Positions 21,826 to 33,673 are shown, counted from the stretch's first letter. The stretch: 64,000 nt of DNA from Galeopsis tetrahit (GCA_963675135.1 OY776119.1:39555198-39619197); one strand, 5' to 3'. Translations and numbers: made by a program. Notes: generated by a model from the sequence alone, not told the origin.

Positions 21826-22204
21826 TTTTTGCCTCGCTTTGACGTTTTTCATTATCAATTTTTTTTCCCCCCTCTTTTTCTTTTGACCTTCGAAAGGAGA
21901 ATTATATTTTTCTTTTTCCCGACTCCCCTCTCGCACCTCACAAAAAGTTGGACACGAGCGCGGGCCCACCAGGCAGTCGCGCCAGGACGGTTACGGTCGA
22001 AATCGATGGGCGTCATCGCGCGGGGTGCTAGAAATTCGTCCACAGAGGGAAATCCACGATGACCGAGGGGAAGGTCTCGAAAAGAGCCTCGCGTTGATAT
22101 GCGGAGGCACGCGTAACTCAAAACGGGCCGAAAGTTAGACCCGTTTGAATTTTGAGTGCGCGCCCTAGGTTGTGCATAAGTAAATTTATGAGCACAATCA
22201 TGTC

Positions 22205-22323
22205 GGGTGCGATCATACCAGCACTAATGCACCGGATCCCATCAGAACTCCGAAGTTAAGCGTGCTTGGGCGAGGGTAGTACTAGGATGGGTGACCCCCT
22301 GGGAAGTCCTCGTGTTGCACCCC
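22205..22323 (+). rRNA. 5S: 5S rRNA gene, copy 45
   Basis: A71G, inside the intermediate element. Spacer with an 11-base poly-C run (22360-22370) after only three T, and CACCTTACA. Partner: copy 51. Confidence 0.97.
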
Positions 22324-22702
22324 TTTTTGCCTCGCTTTGACGTTTTTCATTATCAATTTCCCCCCCCCCCTCTTTTTCTTTTGACCTTCGAAAGGAGAAT
22401 TATATTTTTCTTTTGCCCGACTCCCCTCTCGCACCTTACAAAAAGTTGGAGACGAGCGCGGGCCCACCAGGCAGTCGCGCCAGGACGGTTACGGTCGAAA
22501 TCGATGTGCGTCATCGCGCGGGGTGCTAGAAATTCGTCCACAGAGGGAAATCCACGATGACCGAGGGGAAGGTCTCGAAAAGAGCCTCGCGTTGATATGC
22601 GGAGGCACGCGTAACTCAAAACGGGCCGAAAGTTAGACCCGTTTGAATTTTGAGTGCGCGCCCTAGGTTGTGCATAAGTAAATTTATGAGCACAATCATG
22701 TC

Positions 22703-22821
22703 GGGTGCGATCATACCAGCACTGATGCACCGGATCCCATCAGAACTCCGAAGTTAAGCGTGCTTGGGCGAGAGTAGTACTAGGATGGGTGACCCCCTGG
22801 GAAGTCCTCGTGTTGCACCCC
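22703..22821 (+). rRNA. 5S: 5S rRNA gene, copy 46
   Basis: A22G. Partner: copy 52. Confidence 0.97.
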
Positions 22822-23200
22822 TTTTTGCCTCGCTTTGACGTTTTTCATTATCAATTTTTTTCCCCCCTCTTTTTCTTTTGACCTTCGAAAGGAGAATTAT
22901 ATTTTTCTTTTGCCCGACTCCCCTCTCGCACCTCACAAAAAGTTGGAGACGAGCGCGGGCCCACCAGGCAGTCGCGCCAGGACGGTTACGGTCGAAATCG
23001 ATGTGCGTCATCGCGCGGGGTGCTAGAAATTCGTCCACAGAGGGAAATCCACGATGACCGAGGGGAAGGTCTCGAAAAGAGCCTCGCGTTGATATGCGGA
23101 GGCACGCGTAACTCAAAAACGGGCCGAAAGTTAGACCCGTTTGAATTTTGAGTGCGCGCCCTAGGTTGTGCATAAGTAAATTTATGAGCACAATCATGTC

Positions 23201-23319
23201 GGGTGCGATCATACCATCACTAATGCACCGGATCCCATCAGAACTCCGAAGTTAAACGTGCTTGGGCGAGAGTAGTACTAGGATGGGTGACCCCCTGGGA
23301 AGTCCTCGCGTTGCACCCC
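23201..23319 (+). rRNA. 5S: 5S rRNA gene, copy 47
   Basis: G17T, G56A and T109C. With three changes it is among the most divergent full-length copies. The spacer has TTTTTATTTTG and ATCAATGTG. Partner: copy 53. Confidence 0.97.
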
Positions 23320-23698
23320 TTTTTGCCTCGCTTTGACGTTTTTCATTATCAATTTTTTTCCCCCCTCTTTTTATTTTGACCTTCGAAAGGAGAATTATAT
23401 TTTTCTTTTGCCCGACTCCCCTCTCGCACCTCACAAAAAGTTGGACACGAGCGCGGGCCCACCAGGCAGTCGCGCCAGGACGGTTACGGTCGAAATCAAT
23501 GTGCGTCATCGCGCGGGGTGCTAGAAATTCGTCCACAGAGGGAAATCCACGATGACCGAGGGGAAGGTCTCGAAAAGAGCCTCGCGTTGATATGCGGAGG
23601 CACGCGTAACTCAAAAACGGGCCGAAAGTTAGACCCGTTTGAATTTTGAGTGCGCGCCCTAGGTTGTGCATAAGTAAATTTATGAGCACAATCATGTC

Positions 23699-23817
23699 GG
23701 GTGCGATCATACCAGCACTAATGCACCGGATCCCATCAGAACTCCGAAGTTAAACGTGCTTGGGCGAGAGTAGTACTAGGATGGGTGACCCCCTGGGAAG
23801 TCCTCGTGTTGCACCCC
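23699..23817 (+). rRNA. 5S: 5S rRNA gene, copy 48
   Basis: G56A. Spacer with GGACACG and GATATGTGG. Confidence 0.97.
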
Positions 23818-24196
23818 TTTTTGCCTCGCTTTGACGTTTTTCATTATCAATTTTTTTCCCCCCTCTTTTTCTTTTGACCTTCGAAAGGAGAATTATATTT
23901 TTCTTTTGCCCGACTCCCCTCTCGCACCTCACAAAAAGTTGGACACGAGCGCGGGCCCACCAGGCAGTCGCGCCAGGACGGTTACGGTCGAAATCGATGT
24001 GCGTCATCGCGCGGGGTGCTAGAAATTCGTCCACAGAGGGAAATCCACGATGACCGAGGGGAAGGTCTCGAAAAGAGCCTCGCGTTGATATGTGGAGGCA
24101 CGCGTAACTCAAAAACGGGCCGAAAGTTAGACCCGTTTGAATTTTGAGTGCGCGCCCTAGGTTGTGCATAAGTAAATTTATGAGCACAATCATGTC

Positions 24197-24315
24197 GGGT
24201 GCGATCATACCAGCACTAATGCACCGGATCCCATCAGAACTCCGAAGTTAAGCGTGCTTGGGCGAGAGTAGTACTAGGATGTGTGACCCCCTGGGAAGTC
24301 CTCGTGTTGCACCCC
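24197..24315 (+). rRNA. 5S: 5S rRNA gene, copy 49
   Basis: G86T, in the C box, seen only here. The spacer also has a private nine-T run (ATATTTTTTTTTGCCC) at about 24394. Confidence 0.97.
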
Positions 24316-24694
24316 TTTTTGCCTCGCTTTGACGTTTTTCATTATCAATTTTTTTTCCCCCCTCTTTTTCTTTTGACCTTCGAAAGGAGAATTATATTTT
24401 TTTTTTGCCCGACTCCCCTCTCGCACCTCACAAAAAGTTGGAGACGAGCGCGGGCCCACCAGGCAGTCGCGCCAGGACGGTTACGGTCGAAATCGATGTG
24501 CGTCATCGCGCGGGGTGCTAGAAATTCGTCCACAGAGGGAAATCCACGATGACCGAGGGGAAGGTCTCGAAAAGAGACTCGCGTTGATATGCGGAGGCAC
24601 GCGTAACTCAAAACGGGCCGAAAGTTAGACCCGTTTGAATTTTGAGTGCGCGCCCTAGGTTGTGCATAAGTAAATTTATGAGCACAATCATGTC

Positions 24695-24813
24695 GGGTGC
24701 GATCATACCAGCACTAATGCACCGGATTCCATCAGAACTCCGAAGTTAAGCGTGCTTGGGCGAGAGTAGTACTAGGATGGGTGACCCCCTGGGAAGTCCT
24801 CGTGTTGCACCCC
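24695..24813 (+). rRNA. 5S: 5S rRNA gene, copy 50
   Basis: C34T. GATGGGCGTC in the spacer. Confidence 0.97.
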
Positions 24814-25192
24814 TTTTTGCCTCGCTTTGACGTTTTTCATTATCAATTTTTTTTCCCCCCTCTTTTTCTTTTGACCTTCGAAAGGAGAATTATATTTTTC
24901 TTTTTCCCGACTCCCCTCTCGCACCTCACAAAAAGTTGGACACGAGCGCGGGCCCACCAGGCAGTCGCGCCAGGACGGTTACGGTCGAAATCGATGGGCG
25001 TCATCGCGCGGGGTGCTAGAAATTCGTCCACAGAGGGAAATCCACGATGACCGAGGGGAAGGTCTCGAAAAGAGCCTCGCGTTGATATGCGGAGGCACGC
25101 GTAACTCAAAACGGGCCGAAAGTTAGACCCGTTTGAATTTTGAGTGCGCGCCCTAGGTTGTGCATAAGTAAATTTATGAGCACAATCATGTC

Positions 25193-25311
25193 GGGTGCGA
25201 TCATACCAGCACTAATGCACCGGATCCCATCAGTACTCCGAAGTTAAGCGTGCTTGGGCGAGGGTAGTACTAGGATGGGTGACCCCCTGGGAAGTCCTCG
25301 TGTTGCACCCC
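25193..25311 (+). rRNA. 5S: 5S rRNA gene, copy 51
   Basis: A42T and A71G. The spacer has the longest poly-C run of the window, 16 C at 25350-25365, and CACCTTACA. CCTAAGTTG near 25660 alters the start of the next 5' flank. Confidence 0.97.
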
Positions 25312-25697
25312 TTTTTGCCTCGCTTTGACGTTTTTCATTATCAATTTTTCCCCCCCCCCCCCCCCTCTTTTTCTTTTGACCTTCGAAAGGAGAATTATAT
25401 TTTTCTTTTGCCCGACTCCCCTCTCGCACCTTACAAAAAGTTGGAGACGAGCGCGGGCCCACCAGGCAGTCGCGCCAGGACGGTTACGGTCGAAATCGAT
25501 GTGCGTCATCGCGCGGGGTGCTAGAAATTCGTCCACAGAGGGAAATCCACGATGACCGAGGGGAAGGTCTCGAAAAGAGCCTCGCGTTGATATGCGGAGG
25601 CACGCGTAACTCAAAACGGGCCGAAAGTTAGACCCGTTTGAATTTTGAGTGCGCGCCCTAAGTTGTGCATAAGTAAATTTATGAGCACAATCATGTC

Positions 25698-25816
25698 GGG
25701 TGCGATCATACCAGCACTGATGCACCGGATCCCATCAGAACTCCGAAGTTAAGCGTGCTTGGGCGAGAGTAGTACTAGGATGGGTGACCCCCTGGGAAGT
25801 CCTCGTGTTGCACCCC
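25698..25816 (+). rRNA. 5S: 5S rRNA gene, copy 52
   Basis: A22G. Partner of copy 46. Confidence 0.97.
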
Positions 25817-26195
25817 TTTTTGCCTCGCTTTGACGTTTTTCATTATCAATTTTTTTCCCCCCTCTTTTTCTTTTGACCTTCGAAAGGAGAATTATATTTT
25901 TCTTTTGCCCGACTCCCCTCTCGCACCTCACAAAAAGTTGGAGACGAGCGCGGGCCCACCAGGCAGTCGCGCCAGGACGGTTACGGTCGAAATCGATGTG
26001 CGTCATCGCGCGGGGTGCTAGAAATTCGTCCACAGAGGGAAATCCACGATGACCGAGGGGAAGGTCTCGAAAAGAGCCTCGCGTTGATATGCGGAGGCAC
26101 GCGTAACTCAAAAACGGGCCGAAAGTTAGACCCGTTTGAATTTTGAGTGCGCGCCCTAGGTTGTGCATAAGTAAATTTATGAGCACAATCATGTC

Positions 26196-26314
26196 GGGTG
26201 CGATCATACCATCACTAATGCACCGGATCCCATCAGAACTCCGAAGTTAAACGTGCTTGGGCGAGAGTAGTACTAGGATGGGTGACCCCCTGGGAAGTCC
26301 TCGTGTTGCACCCC
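26196..26314 (+). rRNA. 5S: 5S rRNA gene, copy 53
   Basis: G17T and G56A. Last gene in the window with G56A, and the last preceded by a five-A inverted repeat. Confidence 0.97.
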
Positions 26315-26690
26315 TTTTTGCCTCGCTTTGACGTTTTTCATTATCAATTTTTCCCCCCTCTTTTTCTTTTGACCTTCGAAAGGAGAATTATATTTTTCTT
26401 TTGCCCGACTCCCCTCTCGCACCTCACAAAAAGTTGGACACGAGCGCGGGCCCACCAGGCAGTCGCGCCAGGACGGTTACGGTCGAAATCAATGTGCGTC
26501 ATCGCGCGGGGTGCTAGAAATTCGTCCACAGAGGGAAATCCACGATGACCGAGGGGAAGGTCTCGAAAAGAGCCTCGCGTTGATATGCGGAGGCACGCGT
26601 AACTCAAAACGGGCCGAAAGTTAGACCCGTTTGAATTTTGAGTGCGCGCCCTAGGTTGTGCATAAGTAAATTTATGAGCACAATCATGTC

Positions 26691-26809
26691 GGGTGCGATC
26701 ATACCAGCACTAATGCACCGGATCCCATCAGAACTCCGAAGTTAAGCGTGCTTGGGCGAGAGTAGTACTAGGATGGGTGACCCCCTGGGAAGTCCTCGTG
26801 TTGCACCCC
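26691..26809 (+). rRNA. 5S: 5S rRNA gene, copy 54
   Basis: Matches the consensus. T10 tract and a private AAATCAACGATG in the spacer. Confidence 0.97.
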
Positions 26810-27190
26810 TTTTTGCCTCGCTTTGACGTTTTTCATTATCAATTTTTTTTTTCCCCCCTCTTTTTCTTTTGACCTTCGAAAGGAGAATTATATTTTTCTT
26901 TTGCCCGACTCCCCTCTCGCACCTCACAAAAAGTTGGAGACGAGCGCGGGCCCACCAGGCAGTCGCGCCAGGACGGTTACGGTCGAAATCGATGTGCGTC
27001 ATCGCGCGGGGTGCTAGAAATTCGTCCACAGAGGGAAATCAACGATGACCGAGGGGAAGGTCTCGAAAAGAGCCTCGCGTTGATATGCGGAGGCACGCGT
27101 AACTCAAAACGGGCCGAAAGTTAGACCCGTTTGAATTTTGAGTGCGCGCCCTAGGTTGTGCATAAGTAAATTTATGAGCACAATCATGTC

Positions 27191-27309
27191 GGGTGCGATC
27201 ATACCAGCACTAATGCACCGGATCCCATCAGAACTCCGAAGTTAAGCGTGCTCGGGCGAGAGTAGTACTAGGATGGGTGACCCCCTGGGAAGTCCTCGTG
27301 TTGCACCCC
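27191..27309 (+). rRNA. 5S: 5S rRNA gene, copy 55
   Basis: T63C, in the A box, seen only here. Spacer of the poly-C type (11 C at 27346-27356) with CACCTTACA, but followed by a gene without A22G. Confidence 0.97.
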
Positions 27310-27688
27310 TTTTTGCCTCGCTTTGACGTTTTTCATTATCAATTTCCCCCCCCCCCTCTTTTTCTTTTGACCTTCGAAAGGAGAATTATATTTTTCTTTT
27401 GCCCGACTCCCCTCTCGCACCTTACAAAAAGTTGGAGACGAGCGCGGGCCCACCAGGCAGTCGCGCCAGGACGGTTACGGTCGAAATCGATGTGCGTCAT
27501 CGCGCGGGGTGCTAGAAATTCGTCCACAGAGGGAAATCCACGATGACCGAGGGGAAGGTCTCGAAAAGAGCCTCGCGTTGATATGCGGAGGCACGCGTAA
27601 CTCAAAACGGGCCGAAAGTTAGACCCGTTTGAATTTTGAGTGCGCGCCCTAGGTTGTGCATAAGTAAATTTATGAGCACAATCATGTC

Positions 27689-27807
27689 GGGTGCGATCAT
27701 ACCAGCACTAATGCACCGGATCCCATCAGAACTCCGAAGTTAAGCGTGCTTGGGCGAGAGTAGTACTAGGATGGGTGACCCCCTGGGAAGTCCTCGTGTT
27801 GCACCCC
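27689..27807 (+). rRNA. 5S: 5S rRNA gene, copy 56
   Basis: Matches the consensus. Last spacer with GGACACG. Confidence 0.97.
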
Positions 27808-28186
27808 TTTTTGCCTCGCTTTGACGTTTTTCATTATCAATTTTTTTTCCCCCCTCTTTTTCTTTTGACCTTCGAAAGGAGAATTATATTTTTCTTTTGC
27901 CCGACTCCCCTCTCGCACCTCACAAAAAGTTGGACACGAGCGCGGGCCCACCAGGCAGTCGCGCCAGGACGGTTACGGTCGAAATCGATGTGCGTCATCG
28001 CGCGGGGTGCTAGAAATTCGTCCACAGAGGGAAATCCACGATGACCGAGGGGAAGGTCTCGAAAAGAGCCTCGCGTTGATATGCGGAGGCACGCGTAACT
28101 CAAAACGGGCCGAAAGTTAGACCCGTTTGAATTTTGAGTGCGCGCCCTAGGTTGTGCATAAGTAAATTTATGAGCACAATCATGTC

Positions 28187-28305
28187 GGGTGCGATCATAC
28201 CAGCACTAATGCACCGGATCCCATCAGAACTCCGAAGTTAAGCGTGCTTGGGCGAGAGTAGTACTAGGATGGGTGACCCCCTGGGAAGTCCTCGTGTTGC
28301 ACCCC
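28187..28305 (+). rRNA. 5S: 5S rRNA gene, copy 57
   Basis: Matches the consensus. First spacer with GGACAGTTACGG (a CpG changed to CpA), a variant that returns after copies 61, 68, 72, 76, 80, 86 and 90. Confidence 0.97.
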
Positions 28306-28686
28306 TTTTTGCCTCGCTTTGACGTTTTTCATTATCAATTTTTTTTTTCCCCCCTCTTTTTCTTTTGACCTTCGAAAGGAGAATTATATTTTTCTTTTGC
28401 CCGACTCCCCTCTCGCACCTCACAAAAAGTTGGAGACGAGCGCGGGCCCACCAGGCAGTCGCGCCAGGACAGTTACGGTCGAAATCGATGTGCGTCATCG
28501 CGCGGGGTGCTAGAAATTCGTCCACAGAGGGAAATCCACGATGACCGAGGGGAAGGTCTCGAAAAGAGCCTCGCGTTGATATGCGGAGGCACGCGTAACT
28601 CAAAACGGGCCGAAAGTTAGACCCGTTTGAATTTTGAGTGCGCGCCCTAGGTTGTGCATAAGTAAATTTATGAGCACAATCATGTC

Positions 28687-28805
28687 GGGTGCGATCATAC
28701 CAGCACTAATGCACCGGATACCATCAGAACTCCGAAGTTAAGCGTGCTTGGGCGAGAGTAGTACTAGGATGGGTGACCCCCTGGGAAGTCCTCGTGTTAC
28801 ACCCC
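28687..28805 (+). rRNA. 5S: 5S rRNA gene, copy 58
   Basis: C34A and G113A. The latter unpairs C6 in helix I. Confidence 0.96.
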
Positions 28806-29183
28806 TTTTTGCCTCGCTTTGACGTTTTTCATTATCAATTTTTTTCCCCCCTCTTTTTCTTTTGACCTTCGAAAGGAGAATTATATTTTTCTTTTGCCCG
28901 ACTCCCCTCTCGCACCTCACAAAAAGTTGGAGACGAGCGCGGGCCCACCAGGCAGTCGCGCCAGGACGGTTACGGTCGAAATCGATGTGCGTCATCGCGC
29001 GGGGTGCTAGAAATTCGTCCACAGAGGGAAATCCACGATGACCGAGGGGAAGGTCTCGAAAAGAGCCTCGCGTTGATATGCGGAGGCACGCGTAACTCAA
29101 AACGGGCCGAAAGTTAGACCCGTTTGAATTTTGAGTGCGCGCCCTAGGTTGTGCATAAGTAAATTTATGAGCACAATCATGTC

Positions 29184-29302
29184 GGGTGCGATCATACCAG
29201 CACTAATGCACCGGATCCCATCAGAACTCCGAAGTCAAGCGTGCTTGGGCGAGAGTAGTACTAGGATGGGTGACCCCCTGGGAAGTCCTCGTGTTGCACC
29301 CC
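29184..29302 (+). rRNA. 5S: 5S rRNA gene, copy 59
   Basis: T53C, in the A box. Partner: copy 66. Confidence 0.97.
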
Positions 29303-29682
29303 TTTTTGCCTCGCTTTGACGTTTTTCATTATCAATTTTTTTTTCCCCCCTCTTTTTCTTTTGACCTTCGAAAGGAGAATTATATTTTTCTTTTGCCCGA
29401 CTCCCCTCTCGCACCTCACAAAAAGTTGGAGACGAGCGCGGGCCCACCAGGCAGTCGCGCCAGGACGGTTACGGTCGAAATCGATGTGCGTCATCGCGCG
29501 GGGTGCTAGAAATTCGTCCACAGAGGGAAATCCACGATGACCGAGGGGAAGGTCTCGAAAAGAGCCTCGCGTTGATATGCGGAGGCACGCGTAACTCAAA
29601 ACGGGCCGAAAGTTAGACCCGTTTGAATTTTGAGTGCGCGCCCTAGGTTGTGCATAAGTAAATTTATGAGCACAATCATGTC

Positions 29683-29801
29683 GGGTGCGATCATACCAGC
29701 ACTAATGCACCGGATCCCATCAGAACTCCGAAGTTAAGCGTGCTTGGGCGAGAGTAGTACTAGGATGGGTGACCCCCTGGGAAGTCCTCGTGTTGCACCC
29801 C
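29683..29801 (+). rRNA. 5S: 5S rRNA gene, copy 60
   Basis: Matches the consensus. Unit of 499 bp with no marker variant; typical of the right part of the array. Confidence 0.97.
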
Positions 29802-30181
29802 TTTTTGCCTCGCTTTGACGTTTTTCATTATCAATTTTTTTTTCCCCCCTCTTTTTCTTTTGACCTTCGAAAGGAGAATTATATTTTTCTTTTGCCCGAC
29901 TCCCCTCTCGCACCTCACAAAAAGTTGGAGACGAGCGCGGGCCCACCAGGCAGTCGCGCCAGGACGGTTACGGTCGAAATCGATGTGCGTCATCGCGCGG
30001 GGTGCTAGAAATTCGTCCACAGAGGGAAATCCACGATGACCGAGGGGAAGGTCTCGAAAAGAGCCTCGCGTTGATATGCGGAGGCACGCGTAACTCAAAA
30101 CGGGCCGAAAGTTAGACCCGTTTGAATTTTGAGTGCGCGCCCTAGGTTGTGCATAAGTAAATTTATGAGCACAATCATGTC

Positions 30182-30300
30182 GGGTGCGATCATACCAGCA
30201 CTAATGCACCGGATCCCATCAGAACTCCGAAGTTAAGCGTGCTTGGGCGAGAGTAGTACTAGGATGGGTGACCCCCTGGGAAGTCCTCGTGTTGCACCCC
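30182..30300 (+). rRNA. 5S: 5S rRNA gene, copy 61
   Basis: Matches the consensus. GGACAGTT and GATGACTGAGG in the spacer. Confidence 0.97.
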
Positions 30301-30681
30301 TTTTTGCCTCGCTTTGACGTTTTTCATTATCAATTTTTTTTTTCCCCCCTCTTTTTCTTTTGACCTTCGAAAGGAGAATTATATTTTTCTTTTGCCCGAC
30401 TCCCCTCTCGCACCTCACAAAAAGTTGGAGACGAGCGCGGGCCCACCAGGCAGTCGCGCCAGGACAGTTACGGTCGAAATCGATGTGCGTCATCGCGCGG
30501 GGTGCTAGAAATTCGTCCACAGAGGGAAATCCACGATGACTGAGGGGAAGGTCTCGAAAAGAGCCTCGCGTTGATATGCGGAGGCACGCGTAACTCAAAA
30601 CGGGCCGAAAGTTAGACCCGTTTGAATTTTGAGTGCGCGCCCTAGGTTGTGCATAAGTAAATTTATGAGCACAATCATGTC

Positions 30682-30800
30682 GGGTGCGATCATACCAGCA
30701 CTAATGCACCGGATACCATCAGAACTCCGAAGTTAAGCGTGCTTGGGCGAGAGTAGTACTAGGATGGGTGACCCCCTGGGAAGTCCTCGTGTTGCACCCC
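30682..30800 (+). rRNA. 5S: 5S rRNA gene, copy 62
   Basis: C34A. Partner: copy 69. Confidence 0.97.
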
Positions 30801-31181
30801 TTTTTGCCTCGCTTTGACGTTTTTCATTATCAATTTTTTTTTTCCCCCCTCTTTTTCTTTTGACCTTCGAAAGGAGAATTATATTTTTCTTTTGCCCGAC
30901 TCCCCTCTCGCACCTCACAAAAAGTTGGAGACGAGCGCGGGCCCACCAGGCAGTCGCGCCAGGACGGTTACGGTCGAAATCGATGTGCGTCATCGCGCGG
31001 GGTGCTAGAAATTCGTCCACAGAGGGAAATCCACGATGACCGAGGGGAAGGTCTCGAAAAGAGCCTCGCGTTGATATGCGGAGGCACGCGTAACTCAAAA
31101 CGGGCCGAAAGTTAGACCCGTTTGAATTTTGAGTGCGCGCCCTAGGTTGTGCATAAGTAAATTTATGAGCACAATCATGTC

Positions 31182-31300
31182 GGGTGCGATCATACCAGCA
31201 CTAATGCACCGGATCCCATCAGAACTCCGAAGTTAAGCGTGCTTGGGCGAGAGTAGTACTAGGATGGGTGACCCCCTGGGAAGTCCTCGTGTTGCACCCT
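31182..31300 (+). rRNA. 5S: 5S rRNA gene, copy 63
   Basis: C119T, lengthening the terminator run to T6. Partner: copy 70. Confidence 0.97.
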
Positions 31301-31679
31301 TTTTTGCCTCGCTTTGACGTTTTTCATTATCAATTTTTTTTCCCCCCTCTTTTTCTTTTGACCTTCGAAAGGAGAATTATATTTTTCTTTTGCCCGACTC
31401 CCCTCTCGCACCTCACAAAAAGTTGGAGACGAGCGCGGGCCCACCAGGCAGTCGCGCCAGGACGGTTACGGTCGAAATCGATGTGCGTCATCGCGCGGGG
31501 TGCTAGAAATTCGTCCACAGAGGGAAATCCACGATGACCGAGGGGAAGGTCTCGAAAAGAGCCTCGCGTTGATATGCGGAGGCACGCGTAACTCAAAACG
31601 GGCCGAAAGTTAGACCCGTTTGAATTTTGAGTGCGCGCCCTAGGTTGTGCATAAGTAAATTTATGAGCACAATCATGTC

Positions 31680-31798
31680 GGGTGCGATCATACCAGCACT
31701 AATGCACCGGATCCCATCAGAACTCCGAAGTTAAGCGTGCTTGGGCGAGAGTAGTACTAGGATGGGTGACCCCCTGGGAAGTCCTCGTGTTGCACCCC
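31680..31798 (+). rRNA. 5S: 5S rRNA gene, copy 64
   Basis: Matches the consensus. Confidence 0.97.
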
Positions 31799-32179
31799 TT
31801 TTTGCCTCGCTTTGACGTTTTTCATTATCAATTTTTTTTTTCCCCCCTCTTTTTCTTTTGACCTTCGAAAGGAGAATTATATTTTTCTTTTGCCCGACTC
31901 CCCTCTCGCACCTCACAAAAAGTTGGAGACGAGCGCGGGCCCACCAGGCAGTCGCGCCAGGACGGTTACGGTCGAAATCGATGTGCGTCATCGCGCGGGG
32001 TGCTAGAAATTCGTCCACAGAGGGAAATCCACGATGACCGAGGGGAAGGTCTCGAAAAGAGCCTCGCGTTGATATGCGGAGGCACGCGTAACTCAAAACG
32101 GGCCGAAAGTTAGACCCGTTTGAATTTTGAGTGCGCGCCCTAGGTTGTGCATAAGTAAATTTATGAGCACAATCATGTC

Positions 32180-32298
32180 GGGTGCGATCATACCAGCACT
32201 AATGCACCGGATACCATCAGAACTCCGAAGTTAAGCGTGCTTGGGCGAGAGTAGTACTAGGATGGGTGACCCCCTGGGAAGTCCTCGTGTTGCATCCC
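32180..32298 (+). rRNA. 5S: 5S rRNA gene, copy 65
   Basis: C34A and C116T (G:U wobble in helix I). Confidence 0.97.
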
Positions 32299-32676
32299 TT
32301 TTTGCCTCGCTTTGACGTTTTTCATTATCAATTTTTTTCCCCCCTCTTTTTCTTTTGACCTTCGAAAGGAGAATTATATTTTTCTTTTGCCCGACTCCCC
32401 TCTCGCACCTCACAAAAAGTTGGAGACGAGCGCGGGCCCACCAGGCAGTCGCGCCAGGACGGTTACGGTCGAAATCGATGTGCGTCATCGCGCGGGGTGC
32501 TAGAAATTCGTCCACAGAGGGAAATCCACGATGACCGAGGGGAAGGTCTCGAAAAGAGCCTCGCGTTGATATGCGGAGGCACGCGTAACTCAAAACGGGC
32601 CGAAAGTTAGACCCGTTTGAATTTTGAGTGCGCGCCCTAGGTTGTGCATAAGTAAATTTATGAGCACAATCATGTC

Positions 32677-32795
32677 GGGTGCGATCATACCAGCACTAAT
32701 GCACCGGATCCCATCAGAACTCCGAAGTCAAGCGTGCTTGGGCGAGAGTAGTACTAGGATGGGTGACCCCCTGGGAAGTCCTCGTGTTGCACCCC
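32677..32795 (+). rRNA. 5S: 5S rRNA gene, copy 66
   Basis: T53C in the A box. Confidence 0.97.
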
Positions 32796-33175
32796 TTTTT
32801 GCCTCGCTTTGACGTTTTTCATTATCAATTTTTTTTTCCCCCCTCTTTTTCTTTTGACCTTCGAAAGGAGAATTATATTTTTCTTTTGCCCGACTCCCCT
32901 CTCGCACCTCACAAAAAGTTGGAGACGAGCGCGGGCCCACCAGGCAGTCGCGCCAGGACGGTTACGGTCGAAATCGATGTGCGTCATCGCGCGGGGTGCT
33001 AGAAATTCGTCCACAGAGGGAAATCCACGATGACCGAGGGGAAGGTCTCGAAAAGAGCCTCGCGTTGATATGCGGAGGCACGCGTAACTCAAAACGGGCC
33101 GAAAGTTAGACCCGTTTGAATTTTGAGTGCGCGCCCTAGGTTGTGCATAAGTAAATTTATGAGCACAATCATGTC

Positions 33176-33294
33176 GGGTGCGATCATACCAGCACTAATG
33201 CACCGGATCCCATCAGAACTCCGAAGTTAAGCGTGCTTGGGCGAGAGTAGTACTAGGATGGGTGACCCCCTGGGAAGTCCTCGTGTTGCACCCC
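33176..33294 (+). rRNA. 5S: 5S rRNA gene, copy 67
   Basis: Matches the consensus. Confidence 0.97.
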
Positions 33295-33673
33295 TTTTTG
33301 CCTCGCTTTGACGTTTTTCATTATCAATTTTTTTTCCCCCCTCTTTTTCTTTTGACCTTCGAAAGGAGAATTATATTTTTCTTTTGCCCGACTCCCCTCT
33401 CGCACCTCACAAAAAGTTGGAGACGAGCGCGGGCCCACCAGGCAGTCGCGCCAGGACGGTTACGGTCGAAATCGATGTGCGTCATCGCGCGGGGTGCTAG
33501 AAATTCGTCCACAGAGGGAAATCCACGATGACCGAGGGGAAGGTCTCGAAAAGAGCCTCGCGTTGATATGCGGAGGCACGCGTAACTCAAAACGGGCCGA
33601 AAGTTAGACCCGTTTGAATTTTGAGTGCGCGCCCTAGGTTGTGCATAAGTAAATTTATGAGCACAATCATGTC

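Larger units (their letters stand above)
21209..26600 (+). repeat. Higher-order duplication with a six-unit period (about 2988 bp)
   Basis: Genes 43-47 return as genes 49-53 at an offset of 2988 bp, rising to 2995 bp after the longer poly-C run behind copy 51. Shared rare variants are GATGGGCGTC in the spacers of copies 44 and 50, A71G in 45 and 51, A22G in 46 and 52, G17T in 47 and 53, and ATCAATGTG in the spacers of 47 and 53. The likeness ends in the spacer of copy 53 between about 26491 and 26606. Private changes (A42T, G86T, T109C) show that the two blocks have had time to diverge. Confidence 0.88.
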
